64,000 nt of DNA from positions 1,166,476 to 1,230,475 of the forward strand of contig VCAZ01000130.1 in assembly GCA_005784505.1 (NCBI GenBank). Direction: 5' to 3'. The position numbers and the translations under genes were made by a program. Positions 1 to 12,599 of the stretch are shown here, piece by piece. Source of the stretch: Bagarius yarrelli. Taxonomy: Eukaryota > Chordata > Actinopteri > Siluriformes > Sisoridae. Positions within the stretch are counted from its first letter, which is position 1. The number at the start of each line of letters is the position of its first letter. The notes under the pieces are model-generated. The model had not been told where the DNA came from, made no database searches, and worked only from the letters and a program-made list of their open reading frames with translations.

Positions 1-660
1 TGGTGCAAGTTAAATGAAGTGTCTTTTCCTCCCCCCAATCCTTCACACTTCCCATCTGCAGAAAGAGCCTGTGCAGGAGGCTGACAGCAGTACAATCAGT
101 TTGCCATCCACCACTGGTTCTATTTTAACTTTGTATGGAAATGGCAATGGTTGTTAACACCACCTTAGAGAATAAACTAAGGAGAAATATTTGAAATTGG
201 CAGAGTCTAAATAGGGCCAGGTGACAGTTTTCCAAGACAAATCAATCGAAAAATTATAATTAATTAAATGAATGAAGTGAAAATATATCCCTTTTTTACA
301 TCACCCTTATTTTTTCAGATTAGCTAAATTATAACTAAATGCTTCAACTGATTTATCTGTAGCTACAAGTGTCTCTAAGCCTTTTTCTCTTTGAACAGTA
401 CAACTTATGGGTTTCTCTACTGAGACCAGTGATACGGGATGATAGCGATAAGAGATTTGTGCTGGAGCCTGCAACATATTCCAGGAGCAAGTATTAAGAG
501 GCATACGGGGGAAAATGCTCTGTTTTAACAAATACATGCCAGCCTGTGCACACATAAACACATGCAAATGCACTAAAGCTCACAATAGCTAAACTTGTGC
601 TTGGTGGTAGGAACAGGAGGTGCTGACTGAAGTATTTGGTTTAAATGAATTGGTGCTATG
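1..660. other. Intergenic, nothing recognised
   Basis: Mixed-composition desert without a protein signature, RNA gene or clear transposon. Confidence 0.5.
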
Positions 661-664
661 AAAA

Positions 665-1015
665 AACAGATGCAGCAATTAGGAGTCCCATTGCCGTACA
701 CCGGAGACATGACAAGAGTGCATGACAGTGGCTTTCACCCTCACACCCCCTTGTCTTCAACATGAGTCCTCTAACAATTCCTGTCAGGAACACTCTTTGA
801 GAAGTGCTTGCACCAGACAATGGCTCTTCACCCTTATTTTGTGCTCTAAGTAGTGCTGCAGAATGCTGGAAATAGCTGAAAACAGGCCGTAATGTGAGAA
901 AGACGGGCAGCCATTGTGGGAAGTGTGAAAACCAGAAGGACCCCTTTCAGAGCCTTGCCTGAAAGTGCTATGAAGACCTTTAGTCCTTTGCTCTCCCTGA
1001 ATCCCCAATTAGACA
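665..1015. promoter_or_regulatory. Candidate cis-regulatory element 1
   Basis: Balanced composition with few homopolymers, standing out from its AT-rich flanks. It holds a SOX-like CCATTGTGG at 911-919 and a homeodomain-type CCAATTA at 1,005-1,011. The call rests on texture and motifs only. Confidence 0.3.
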
Positions 1016-1049
1016 AACATTAACATCAATTAAGCCTTTATAGGACACA

Positions 1050-1560
1050 GGTTCTATATAATTACCTTAATGGGTTGACGCTTTCTTTAGCGGCAATTTC
1101 TTAAACAAACTTGAGCCTTTGTGCTACAGGCTAAGAAAATTTTCAGCAGGGAGTATTTGCTTTTGTCAGGTTTTCTAAGGAGACAGCCGAATTGTTCTAT
1201 TTAACAACAAACACCTTCAGAGAGGAGCCCCAAGCAGGCCCAGTTCCCACCACATCTGACTCAAATGCTGATTATCCAACGCAGACAAAAAAATCTGACC
1301 AGCCGGGAGAGCAAGGACACATAGAGTGAGGGGCAGTGCACAAAAGCACCCGGTGAGCCCGGCCCAGTCGAGAAAGAGCCCCTCTGCTTGAATTAGCTCT
1401 CTATTTAAACGTCCAATAGAGCCAGATCTGTCCCCTGTCTTAGAAACAAAAGGAGATGAATGAGAAAAACAAGAACTTGCTTCGTAAAACAAGGCGAATG
1501 CACACCAGTGGCTCATAAAGAAGGCACTGTTAATTAAACCTGAACTCCAGTACATTTACT
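1050..1560. promoter_or_regulatory. Candidate cis-regulatory element 2
   Basis: Relatively GC-rich block, best at 1,210-1,450, with a palindromic TTAATTAA at 1,530-1,537. Frames within it are open by chance and show no family similarity. Confidence 0.33.
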
Positions 1561-1674
1561 CGTTCCTATTTTCACTCCGTAAAGCAAACTTTTTTTCTTC
1601 GCTCGACATCGTTAGGTTGCACTGATCTGTTGTTGCTAATGATAATTTTATTATGTAATAAATAAATTAGCCTC

Positions 1675-1731
<57 letters not shown>
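1675..1731. repeat. (TAGA)n microsatellite
   Basis: About 14 uninterrupted TAGA units. Confidence 0.95.
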
Positions 1732-2215
1732 TCTGACTTTCATATATGTATGCTATATTTATCTAAAAAATAAATCTGCCACAATGTGAAAAATTAGATT
1801 ATTTCAAATTACTTGTAGAAATTATGTCTGATAGTCTGTTACTCTTAAGATATAATATTTAATTAAATCATCAGTGATGAATATAATGTTTGTACTGAGT
1901 CCTCTTGGTGTGCAGGAGAAGTTTATTCACTGATTCCAGTTCCATGTGCTGTGGTTGAGAGTGGTTGCAGTGGCAAGCTCAAGGTCTTGAGAATAAGCTT
2001 GCATAGGCAGTGGCCTCTAGAGGGCAATAGTTTCAAAGACCTTTCTCTGATCACAAGCATCAGGTCTACCTGCCCCTAATAACACACATTTGCCCCTACT
2101 CAACATAGCAATATGTGTTCACTGGCAAATATACTGCTTGAATTAGGATCAGCATTAGGATTATTAATGCTTTTAAAGTATTTAATACAGAACCTTCACC
2201 ATCCTTTATTTTTGA
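1732..2215. other. Intergenic, nothing recognised
   Basis: AT-rich sequence between a microsatellite and a SINE. No feature seen. Confidence 0.5.
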
Positions 2216-2388
2216 AAAGATTTTTTGTGTATTTTGCCTTTATTAATAGGACAGAGAGAGATAAAACAGGGAAGAGAGGGGCAGTGGGACCAAGAGGGAC
2301 CCCAGCTAGAATCGAACCCGGGCCACTAGAGCGCAATTGAGCATGGGGTGCCTGCGCCTTAACCCACTACAACACGGCACCGGCCAAA
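2216..2388 (-). mobile_element. tRNA-derived SINE
   Basis: Read on the minus strand from about 2,386, the head resembles a tRNA: a box A-like TGTAGTGGGTTAAGG, then a box B GGGTTCGATTC at 2,319-2,309. This is followed by a purine-rich body with GAGAGAG and TTTATTAATAGG-like words. It probably belongs to the same family as the copy at 25,685. It has no tRNA fold and is not a tRNA gene. Confidence 0.75.
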
Positions 2389-2399
2389 TCCTTTATTTT

Positions 2400-3000
2400 C
2401 ACACCGAACCCACATTAGGTAGATAACTCTGCTGGGCTTCTTGTGTCTGTTTGTGGTTTAGATTTATGTGTCACATTACATTTATAATAAAACGTCGATT
2501 GTTGACTGTATACGGGTTCCTTAACACTCAAACAGTCAAACCTTGAAAAACACATGTCAACTGGGTTGATTCATGGGAAAGTCTAAGGGTGGTAAGAATT
2601 GTGACCTATTTTTGTTAAAAAATGTATATACTGTCTGTCTTAATTATTAGCATGACATTACTTCAATTAAATGTTTACGTTTTTCTAACAGACAATACTT
2701 TAACTTAAAAATGATCCTTTTTTTGATTTTAATCGTGTCTGCCAATAATACTGCAGCTGACAAAGGATCAAATCCCATTGTAAAAAAATCCCCACTGTAA
2801 AAGTCCAATGCCAGGCAGAGTGTGCAGGTGTTTATACAGTATATTTAAATACAAGCCACAGAAAAACATTTTCACTCAAAATACTATTAATCTCTTTTTT
2901 TTTATATCCACACAGTTTCCAGAATTTAAAATTAGGATTTACAGTATGTGTATAAACATACTTTTATGATCAGCTGTTATTAACCATACATTGGTCTAGA

Positions 3001-3031
<31 letters not shown>

Positions 3032-4160
3032 ATGAAACAGCTTTAGATGTGAATTTCTTTTTGTTCTTAAATAAAGAGACTATTGTTCTTGGAGTGAATG
3101 CATGGATTTTCTTTACCATCACGAACTCCTTCTTTGTCCTAATAGGTTTTAATGTGTCTTCTTAGAGGACTATCACTATAATTTGTTTAAAGTCACGTAG
3201 TAATTAATTTAAACGTAGATTACATTAATGACTTGAATGGTCGTGACATAGTAGTGGTGGTTGCAGCGGGGTACGAGAATTGACAGTTCAATTGGATATT
3301 ATGTGCCTAATGACTTACAAGAAATATTTCAGCCCTTTGTTGAAGTCTTTCTAAAAAGGTTAACCAACAGTCAGTTGCCTAATAACCAAACTTACTCAAT
3401 TCTACTGTAAATAAAAATTTGAAGGGTATAATAAATTCTTCATAATTACCTGCTGCTTTATTCTCTTCACTTTATTCTCTTCACTAATCTGGGTAAATTC
3501 ATAACTGGATTTGATTTACGCTCTTTCACTCTAATTAGTAAAATGAAAATTAAAAATGAAACGTCGTTATTAGTTCTCGGTTCGTTCAATGAACACTTAA
3601 TGCCCAGATGATTCTGTCCTGAGAATAATTAGGCTGTTAACTAGCTTCATGTAATGGATTTTTTTTTGGGCTACATTTGTCACACCGCTCCTGCGACTAT
3701 GCTGGGTCTCTTACCCCACCGGAGTTCTTCAGCTGCACCAACACAAACCCATGATACACCTAGCCTTGGTGTTGGTGTTTCTTTATCAGCAGAATTAACA
3801 CAAATGCCCATAAATTCTGTAATCCTAATTTATAGAACAAGAAAGAACAAGTCTTTTTTCTGCACATCTTTGGCACAGAGTGATAAATGATACCTACAAA
3901 ATTTATAGCATGACTTTTTTAAGAATAATAATTGGAAACATATTTTCCCTCATGCTAAAGTAGTGACTGAAAAAAGATTACACAGTGAAACTAATGTCCT
4001 ATTATACATCTATGTTTAGCTGCAAATGATAATACAAATGGGATCCAGTTCTTTCAATTACACAGTTTGCGTTTAATTTAATATAGCTGCATTTTATGAT
4101 ACGAAAATTACATTCAAAAGGAATCTTTTTTTCAGATTAGGTGTATCAATCTTTTATATT
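2400..4160. other. AT-rich intergenic sequence
   Basis: Desert with (GT)14 at 3,003-3,030. No gene or clear element seen. Confidence 0.6.
3003..3030. repeat. (GT)14 microsatellite
   Basis: Uninterrupted GT dinucleotides. Confidence 0.95.
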
Positions 4161-4167
4161 TCTTTTA

Positions 4168-4225
4168 TGCATGTACATTTGCATCATCTAGCAGACGCCC
4201 TTATCCAAAGCGATGTACTAAGCGA
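4168..4225 (-). mobile_element. SINE fragment (GCAGACGCCCTTATCC type)
   Basis: Carries the body word GCAGACGCCCTTATCCAAAG, which is dispersed widely in teleost SINEs. The same word is in the fuller copies at 25,359 and 28,341. Head and tail are lost. Confidence 0.6.
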
Positions 4226-4439
4226 CGTGTTAAGTCTCATCATTAAACAGATCAATACTTGTTCTTTGCTTTTGTCTTTATTTGACCTGTCTATCCTGGC
4301 CAAACTTAATAAAAAATTTAAAAAACAAAAACCTTTTTATGCTGAAGGTAGTGCCACCAAAACCAAACATGTTCCACCAAAACATGATGATTGATGTTGC
4401 CTCATTCTGTCAATGACCGAGTTAGTCAGCGACATAAAT

Positions 4440-5010
4440 AAAGCTTGAAAACAGCTCCAGTCCACATTTCGATTCAAGCAAATAAACACATTAACACAAT
4501 CTGTCAAAGTCCTCAAATAGTCATGATGGTCGATTGCCAGAAAGAGTGGGGTTTTTGCGGCATATCAGCCTTGCTTCTTTATGAAGTGTTCAAACATGGC
4601 ACCTCTCTATCTCCATTCGCACCCTCTCCTCCTCATCACCTGAACTGTCTGAGGCCTGTCAATCTGGAGCCGTGGGAGGATATGAAAGACGCTTTTGAGT
4701 TGTGGCGGCGTTGATGGGGAAAGGTTGGAGAAAAGCACACCAGTGGTGCCAGCAAGAGAAATAGTGTGGATTCCTCAAGCCCCCCAACCCAGCACCCACC
4801 CAACACTTCCTGATCAGCACCCAGGGCACTTCAAGACTCTTTTTTAAAAAAGAGCAGATTGGCTCCCTCTGCCCCCCTCTTGAATGAAATCCCAACCCTG
4901 AGCAGATGTCAGACAGGAAAGCCAGAGACAGGACACAGGCCCGGTCGCGAGGTGTGAGGCTTTGTCACAGGTCCACTGCTAACGGACCAGACACAGTAGG
5001 AAATTTTAGC
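4440..5010. promoter_or_regulatory. Candidate cis-regulatory element 3
   Basis: About 570 bp of balanced sequence, with an E-box CACCTG at 4,637-4,642 and several C-rich clusters. Open frames on both strands (~80-90 codons) have no recognisable product. Confidence 0.33.
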
Positions 5011-5589
5011 ACATCCCTTGGATGTCTGTAGTTCCCTCAGAAATAGATGAAGGAGTAGCAGAGACAGAAGGAGTGTGCGTGTGTGTATATAGATTTGCGT
5101 TTTGTGAGTACCCCACCAGCTGCCTTTGTTTACAGATACTTTGTACTTCCTGGCTCAAGAGAGTTGTTCACAACCCTTACATTAATACTATGGTCACTTT
5201 TTTATATTTACCTTTTTGAATCAGAAAGTCTTCAGAAGGTTAATAAAACAATCAGATTTCAAACGCTTTTTTTAGGGTCAGATAGGCTTGAAAATGGTAA
5301 ATGGTTATAGGCTTGTGAATAAACAAACCTCGATGAGTAGCCCCCCCTGAGCAGCTGGCTTTCGCTACTTTAAACATTCCAGCCCTGCCAAAACTCACGC
5401 CAGCTCACATATCCTTAAGAAAATAAAGCTTCAAAGTATTTATCAAAATAGTCACAGTGTTAATCACAACTGAATCTTCTTATTTGAGCATGTGTTACTA
5501 TTCTGACCTCTTGAGAGCTGATGGTGGTGGTGGGGGGTCTTAAAGACACAGTCTTTTATTTTAACAGAGCATCCAATAACTACCTCATT

Positions 5590-5790
5590 TCATCAGCTAG
5601 TTATAGAAGTGTTATTCCTTAGAGAGCCGGAGATACTGCCATGAAGCAGGCATTCAAGGCTTAAAGAACGATTTCCCAACGGAATAGACAATTGATTAAA
5701 AAGTTGCTTAACCTGTCAGTGAGAGTCTATTTGCCTCCACCTGGAGATTAAATGCTTGTCACAGCATAGTTGCCTAACTTTATCTTGCAT
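5590..5790. promoter_or_regulatory. Candidate cis-regulatory element 4
   Basis: Compact island with CAATTGATTAAA at 5,689-5,700, a MEIS/PREP-like CTGTCA at 5,713-5,718 and a palindromic E-box CCACCTGG at 5,737-5,744. This homeodomain, TALE and bHLH combination is common in neural enhancers. Confidence 0.4.
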
Positions 5791-5799
5791 ATTTTGTAT

Positions 5800-7700
5800 A
5801 AATAAATGGAGAAAAAAAACAATTTCTGTTTATCTGTGTGTATTTTTTATAGTGGAATAATGTAACCCCTCAGGTGAGCCATGTTAGACAACACCTATCC
5901 ATGTCCTTCTTTTGGCACAAGTAGGGGTCCAGATGGTTTAGTATTCCCTTTTTTTGCCAAGCAGATGGAAGTTTGCTTAGTTTATACATGCTTACAACTA
6001 TTATAGACAGAATTCTTCAAATTCTTCTATTTTATCAGCATTTTTTACACACTTATGGAAATACACATAATTATTAGACAAAATAATGATCACATGAAAG
6101 AGATAGCAAAAAAAAAACAAACCCACACACATATACAATATATATACAGGTATGTAGGCTTATCTGCCCATCATGCGACAGTAGAGGTACAAGTTGGAGT
6201 CATTGTTGCATACCAAGTACCACCTACCTACACAAAATAGACCTTAAAAATAAAAAGGACATTTGGTGAGCCATGTGCTTCAGATTCTTAACATTTATGC
6301 CACACTAATCCTGACCAGGATTTTCTCTTGTGCTACATGATTTCTGTTATGAATTATCATTATAACTGTACAGGTGTACATTGGGTCCTTATGAAATGAA
6401 AGGTGAGTGTGTATATATACAATTCTCTCTGGAAGTATAGGAACAGCAAGTTAAACATAAACTACTTAGAAGTGGATCAAGTCAACATGTTCTTTACTTT
6501 TGCAACTGTTGTATTTACAGTGTATTTATTGCCTGAGGACTTTAAACTTTGACTCTTATCTGTAGAAACATCTCTATAGAGGTAATATATAGTGCATCTT
6601 TATATGTAATATATATTGCAATAACATTATTTTACAATACAAACAATTTTAGCACCTTCATGTAAAATTCATCAGTATTATATATATATGCATATATATA
6701 TATTATATTTGTAAATCCATTTTACCTTATTTTATTTTCTCATTTGCTTCTTCTTTATTCTTTGTACTTTTTTTTTCTAATAAGCAGCTACTGGAAAAAG
6801 AATTATCTTATCTTATCTTATCTTATCTTATCTTATCTTATCTTATCTTATCTTATCTTTATTAACCTTTATTAAAACATCATGCTTTAAGTCCTGAAAT
6901 CTTCTCTCAAAATATGTCCCATAGCATGTTATCTTTATTTTTTTTATATTCATTTTTGCTCATTGTTCAAAGAAAAGTATTGGCTGCTTCTGTTTGCCAG
7001 AAAAAAAAATCTGTATTGCAATATTATGTTACACACCACTGGCTCTTCCTCCACACACTCATAATACAAAGGTTTTTTTTATGTTTCAATTATGTTTGGG
7101 CCTTAACAAGTGTAAATACTGACCAAACTTGTGTAAACAGTTTGCTTTATAACAGACTGGACAGGCCTAATTGGGTACTGTTGATGGACAGGCTCCAAAC
7201 AAAGAAACCTGAGAAAATCAGGAGGATTGTCTTTCCCGTGATGTTAAGACATTGGACTGTTGTCTAGTTGTTGTGGCAATTTATGTCAAAAATGAGTTGA
7301 AATGATTTATAATCCTAATAAATCTTGCTGAATTGAAATAGTTCATTTCCTCCTCCATTCCTTAAAAGCCATACATCATTTTTGACTGGTCTCGCTGCTG
7401 TTTTATTTTAATAGGGATATAATTAGGCTCTAGTGACAGCATTTTATAAACCTAAATGAGTCATATATTAAATAGAAAACCTAGAAAACCTAAAACTGAC
7501 CATTCCTTTAAGCAAGATGTAAAGGTTGATTGTAGTAAAAGTATTTAATCTATAAAAATCCTGAAAATAGTTCAGTTCATTACCGCCCAAACGTCTGCAG
7601 GCATTATTACTTAACTGTTGATCTCATAGAAATGACTGAATACACACACTAACACATAGCGCATTAAAAAGTAACAGACGTAGACACTGACACTGAAATG
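5800..7700. other. AT-rich intergenic sequence
   Basis: Low-complexity desert with TA runs near 6,679-6,710 and the pentanucleotide array at 6,803. A 117-codon open frame at 6,914-7,267 has no signature and is taken as chance. Confidence 0.6.
6803..6859. repeat. (TTATC)n pentanucleotide array
   Basis: About 11 TTATC units. Confidence 0.95.
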
Positions 7701-7731
7701 TGCCCAAATAGTTGACTGTGGAGATTTGAGG

Positions 7732-7766
7732 TGGCAGTGCTACCCACTGTGTCACTGTGCCGCCGA
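7732..7766 (-). mobile_element. Remnant of a tRNA-derived SINE head
   Basis: On the minus strand it reads as GGCGGCACAGTGACACAGTG followed by GGTAGCACTGCC, matching the common teleost retroposon head with a tRNA box A. Only ~35 bp survive. Confidence 0.5.
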
Positions 7767-8029
7767 CCTTTTCGCACATACATTTTTTGGCAGTGCTTTT
7801 AAAACTATTGTTAAATCTGAACAGCAAAGACAAACATTTAATGGATACGGCTGCCCTCCCTTTGCTGAAATGCAAACATTCAATGCATGGTCAGTTAATT
7901 TAACATCATTACCTGTCATCATGTATATTGTATCACACACTCTAACTCCAGTTGCACATGTTGAGTAAATTATGGCTTTAGTTTGAAAAGTGTCTGAGGA
8001 GCCTGTCTCAATAACTTATTTTCCAAAGA

Positions 8030-8340
8030 ATCATGTCATGTTTTCACCCCTTTAAACACGCTGGAGCTCAGTAAATTGGAAGAGATTTAGCTCTTTCTGC
8101 TTTTCTAAAGAGTGAGTTGATGGGTCAGTGGGCTCTCTGCACTAACCTCTTGAAGGCAAGCATCAGGCACTATGTAATTAGATGCCTGTAATTACCACCA
8201 TGCCACTTCAAATGTCCGGCGTTACGCATTATTATCAAAAAGCAACAAACACCCAGAGAGGTCACTCTGCAATTACTAAAAAGTGAAGATTTTTTAGCTG
8301 TGCACTTTTAATGATGGCAACAATTACATTTTACCAAGTT
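8030..8340. promoter_or_regulatory. Candidate cis-regulatory element 5
   Basis: Contains two homeodomain cores within 25 bp (GTAATTAG at 8,174-8,181 and GTAATTACC at 8,188-8,196), as recognised by LHX/DLX/paired-class proteins. It is surrounded by homopolymer-poor sequence. Confidence 0.42.
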
Positions 8341-8721
8341 ATATTTATTAGCAATGTGTGTGCACAAGACTGTGTAAAAAAAATCTGGGGTAAATCTAGC
8401 GCCATTGTTTTTTTCCCCCTGTTCTGTAGTTTAGATAAAAATGTACATGAAGTAAATAAAATAATTTAAGAATCAGTTATGTTACATGAAAATAGACAAG
8501 ATTTAATGACTTTAGATGATTATTTTAGAAAATAAAACTATGGTTATGCTGGTAAATTAAATTAATCTAGTTAAAGCAACTACAATCTCTTATAATTTAT
8601 TATACCTAAAATGCTTTTCACCATTTTCAGTCATATTTCTTCATCTTTAACCTCATGTTACTCAGCAGGATATAAGATTAACATCGTATATTACACACTT
8701 AGAGGCCACCTTAATATCAAA

Positions 8722-8815
8722 GATAAAATAAAATAAAACAAAACAAAATAAAACAAAATAAAACAAAATAAAATAAAATAAAATAAAATAAAATAAAATA
8801 AAATAAAATAAAATA
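8722..8815. repeat. (AAAAT)n / (AAAAC)n array
   Basis: Pentanucleotide array starting with mixed AAAAC and becoming pure AAAAT. It abuts the retroposon-like segment that follows and could be its expanded A-rich tail. Confidence 0.9.
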
Positions 8816-9085
8816 GATAAGATAAGATATACCTTTATTCATCCCACATTGGTGGAAATTTCTTTGTTACAGCAGCATAGAAAATAGATGTACAAATTGA
8901 AAGTAGAGACACTGGAGTGTATAAATACAAAAGAAATGAAAAATAATACAATAGTTCCACTTTCAACAAATTGCTCTAAATCCGACGAATTGCACTAGGA
9001 TAATATTACACATTTTAAAAATATTATGATTGCACTATCTACTATCTATTGCAACAAATTGCACCAGGATAATATTACAAGATAA
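8816..9085 (-). mobile_element. Retroposon 3'-end-like segment with internal duplication
   Basis: Starts with GATAAGATATACCTTTATTC, then a CCCACATTGGTGGAAATTTC-type word that closely resembles a dispersed teleost retroposon end (TTTATT..ATCCC..GGGAAATT). An internal repeat follows: CAACAAATTGC...AGGATAATATTACA occurs near 8,968-9,011 and again near 9,052-9,080. Family and orientation are uncertain. Confidence 0.4.
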
Positions 9086-9388
9086 TATAAATTCCATCAC
9101 AGAAAACAAAAGCATTTATTGAATATATCTAAGCAGCTCCATTGCCCTGGTATCACCTTTGCATCTCTTTTTAGAAGTGGTGTTTGAATGAACTCTTGTG
9201 TTTGATGCCAGCTAGGACTTCCTTGTCAAGACTCCGGTTCAGCACACACATCAGCGCCCTGCTGCACTATTGTGGCCTGAATTCTCCTTTGCTACTCCGG
9301 GCATTCCTTCCAGGTTTGTGCATGCACAAAGATAGCACAGCATGCTTCCTCCCAATTTATATATGGTCTTTGTCTCCCATTGACACTC

Positions 9389-9390
<2 letters not shown>

Positions 9391-9457
<67 letters not shown>
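9391..9457. repeat. (TA)n dinucleotide array
   Basis: About 33 TA units. Confidence 0.95.
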
Positions 9458-9462
<5 letters not shown>

Positions 9463-9599
9463 TTTACATGAACCATCATCCATCGTTATTTGTTGAATTT
9501 GGATTCTAAACCTTTTCTGTCTCAGCCGAATGATTTAAAGCTCCTCAATATAATTTCACCTATCTGTTGTTGTCAGCATCTACAAATAACTTTGAATGT

Positions 9600-9960
9600 A
9601 GGGGGGGATATAATTTCTGAGCAGGTATTACTTGAAGTCTCCTGCTTGATAAAACAGACTCTCGCTTTAGACGGTGGATCTGAATAAAGCTTTGGATATT
9701 CATGGACTAATAGTTGCTTGCATGCATGCAGTTCAATTGCAAGCTTGGAGAGGGACTCTGTGGGAATTAGCAGCATGAACAACACTCCAGGCTCTCAGAT
9801 AATGGACGTGCTGAATGTCCACCATCTGGTGTTTGTTTAATACACAGAGAAGGTCAAATGGCCAGTGAGCCTTTTCTGCTCTCCAGTATTCATCCTTTGG
9901 ATTAGGGAAAATCATTGATTTTACTTCTCTACCGGATGATCTTTATGTGCTAGAGCTCAG
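9600..9960. promoter_or_regulatory. Candidate cis-regulatory element 6
   Basis: Contains an E-box-type CATCTGG at 9,823-9,829 directly abutting a perfect forkhead site TGTTTGTTTAA at 9,830-9,840, plus GCATGCATGC near 9,719-9,728. The forkhead site would suit auto-regulation by FOXG1 or another FOX protein (inference). Confidence 0.42.
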
Positions 9961-10239
9961 TATGACAATGACAACAACCATATTGCCTAAAATAGCACTC
10001 AGTGGGACTGAAACAACCTGAATTCAACATGGGCAGTGAATACTCCGTCCCATTGGTTTGATTAAAGCCAACACACAAACCCACTGCAGGATTTTAAAAA
10101 AGTTCTTATCCTGGCCTGTGCTTACTATGGCCTTTTCGATTCTGTTAGAATATTAGGTAAATAGAATTTTTTTAATGAGTTAGATTAATACGTGACCATT
10201 GTTTGCATGCCAGAAATTATTAAAAGATCTGTGTGACTG

Positions 10240-10560
10240 TGAAATATCTTGCAGTCGTCTGGTGTTTTCACTAGTAGAATGGACATTCGTTAGCTTCTCA
10301 GTTCTATTCATGAGGCTCTCGGCTGAATCATGCACTCAGGCATGTTTGGCCTTGTCTTCTTAGGAGGAAGTTACACATGCTAATGATCTGTAAGTGCTAG
10401 ACTGAAGAGTAAACCATGACTAACAGTAAAGCCGAGAAAGAACAGGACACGTGCAGAGTTTCATTTGGCAATAAGGCAGTCCTTCTTCTCAAATTATACA
10501 GCAACCAAATCCAATTAATTGACACTAAGTGGACAGTGAGTACTAAGCTGAGAAAAGTGA
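10240..10560. promoter_or_regulatory. Candidate cis-regulatory element 7
   Basis: Mixed-composition block with a palindromic homeodomain word CAATTAATTG at 10,512-10,521. Confidence 0.3.
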
Positions 10561-10579
10561 GATAGGAAGTGCTCATTCA

Positions 10580-12590
10580 TACATACTGGATGGTTTTTAA
10601 GCAGTTTAATTATTTAAGTTTTGGACTTTATTTCAATTTAGATTAAACAGACAAATCTAATTTATACCAGACATTTATTAGACCTGTGAAATAAACATGC
10701 AGTAGTTAAACTTGTAAATAAAACAAATATTGTGGCTGCTAATAGTAGCAAAAAAAACAGGAAAGACTGATATGGCCACCGTTTGTGTAAGTTTAGTCGA
10801 ACCCTAAGCTGCCTCACAGCATTATAAAGGAAACAATGGCTCCTATAAGAGTTTTTAAAAAGCACACAAAGCCTTCAGCTCTGCTGGCAGGGAACAAATT
10901 TGTGGTCCAGTATAAGGAAGTCACAATTAAAAGTGTCAAAATCATCTAAGCTTCCCTAATGAAATGTTAATAGGTCTTGTGTCAGTTTACTTGGGCTTCT
11001 TTCCTAGCCAGGTCTTGTCTCGACCTTCTCTAAACCTGCAATAATTCTACATATAAATATATTGGGCTGATTGGATCCTTAGCTATGAAAATAAATTAGC
11101 TGTTATAACTGTCTACGAGTGTTTGCATGCACCAAAAACATTCCTTCCCAGCATTTCCAACCGCTCGTTCCTTCGTGACCTCTCTCAACAAGTTGTTTTC
11201 ACCCACAGAAATGTTACTCACTCAGTGATTTTAGTGCCATTTCTTGTAAAGAGTACAGGCTGTGTAAAAATGTCTGTAATACTTAAACTAGCCCATCTGG
11301 CACCAACAAGCATGCCACGTTTTAAGTCACAAAACACACTTTTTTCCTTATTCTGATGTTTGATGAGAAAATTAACTAAAACCCTCGCCCTCTATCTCCA
11401 TGATTTTGTCCATTGTGCTGCTGCCACATGATGGGCAGATTGAGAGGACAAATTTTGGTTGAATATAGAGCTAATGTGTGTGCATAAAGTACTCTGTCTA
11501 ATGTTTTTTTCAAAAAAATTATTTTGTACATTTTTTATTAATATAACTGATTAATGTGTCCCATGGGAAGGTCTATCTTTTATATACCTTTTAATGTCCC
11601 TGAAGGCATTTTTGTGACACTTGCCACCCACTGACCAAATCACACAATTACACATTTACTATCTGTGCCATAGGGTAAACTATTTACAAAAAAACAGCAT
11701 TACACTGGCATCACTCCACATTTCTTTCTTTTTTTTTCGTTTTAGTGGTTTATTCATTTGCATCTAAATAAAAATATAAGAAAATCAGTAATGTGAAAAT
11801 CATAAAAAACTGCATTATTCAATCTGGTGTCCAAACACCTTTAAACCTTTAAACTACTTTAAAACTCTAATTTCACCTAATTTGTGGAGCTACCGCTAGT
11901 AAATGAGCAGCATGTTCCGGCACTTATATGGCAAAAACCTAACAATTTTGTACATTTTACAGATGCTTGTATTAAATTGCTAAATAACAATTACAAATGT
12001 ACAACACTTTATCATATTTATTTTTTAAACATCCTAAAAACCTGATGTGTTGGAAATGTGTGTGTTTTAAGGTTACATAAAAATATTTTTTCTTCAGTTT
12101 AGTTTAAATTCAAATGTACAGTAATTGCAATGCCAAGTTCTAATATTGGCTCCTTTTTTTCAGTTGACCCAACATTGCTTATTTGGAGTAATGACTTTAT
12201 AATTAACATATACAGCAGGCTGACACGATTGTTGTGTCATCTTGGCGGGACGAGCTATTAGCATTTTTAAAATGAGTAGGGGAAATTTACATGTGTGCTA
12301 TATAGAAAATAAATTTGAGTTGAGAATTTAATGCCTTCACACAGTAATTGATTTTCAAAAAGCTATACTATTGTGGAAAAGCAAAAAACGATTGCAAACG
12401 ATTGGTGTAATTCAACATCTTTGGCAACGTCTTAAAATCACTACTTGCCCCAATTTGCAACCTTCAAAAAAAGGCTTGACTAGAGTGAGAACCACTGTAC
12501 CACTTTTCACCACAGGTAGCGATATAATGCAGCTCATGATTAATTTTAATTAAACACATTTTGTGTGGAAAATGATATTGAATGTTTGAA
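10580..12590. other. AT-rich intergenic sequence
   Basis: Desert with homopolymer runs. No gene, transposon or convincing element seen. Confidence 0.55.
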
Positions 12591-12599
12591 CCCCTGGTG

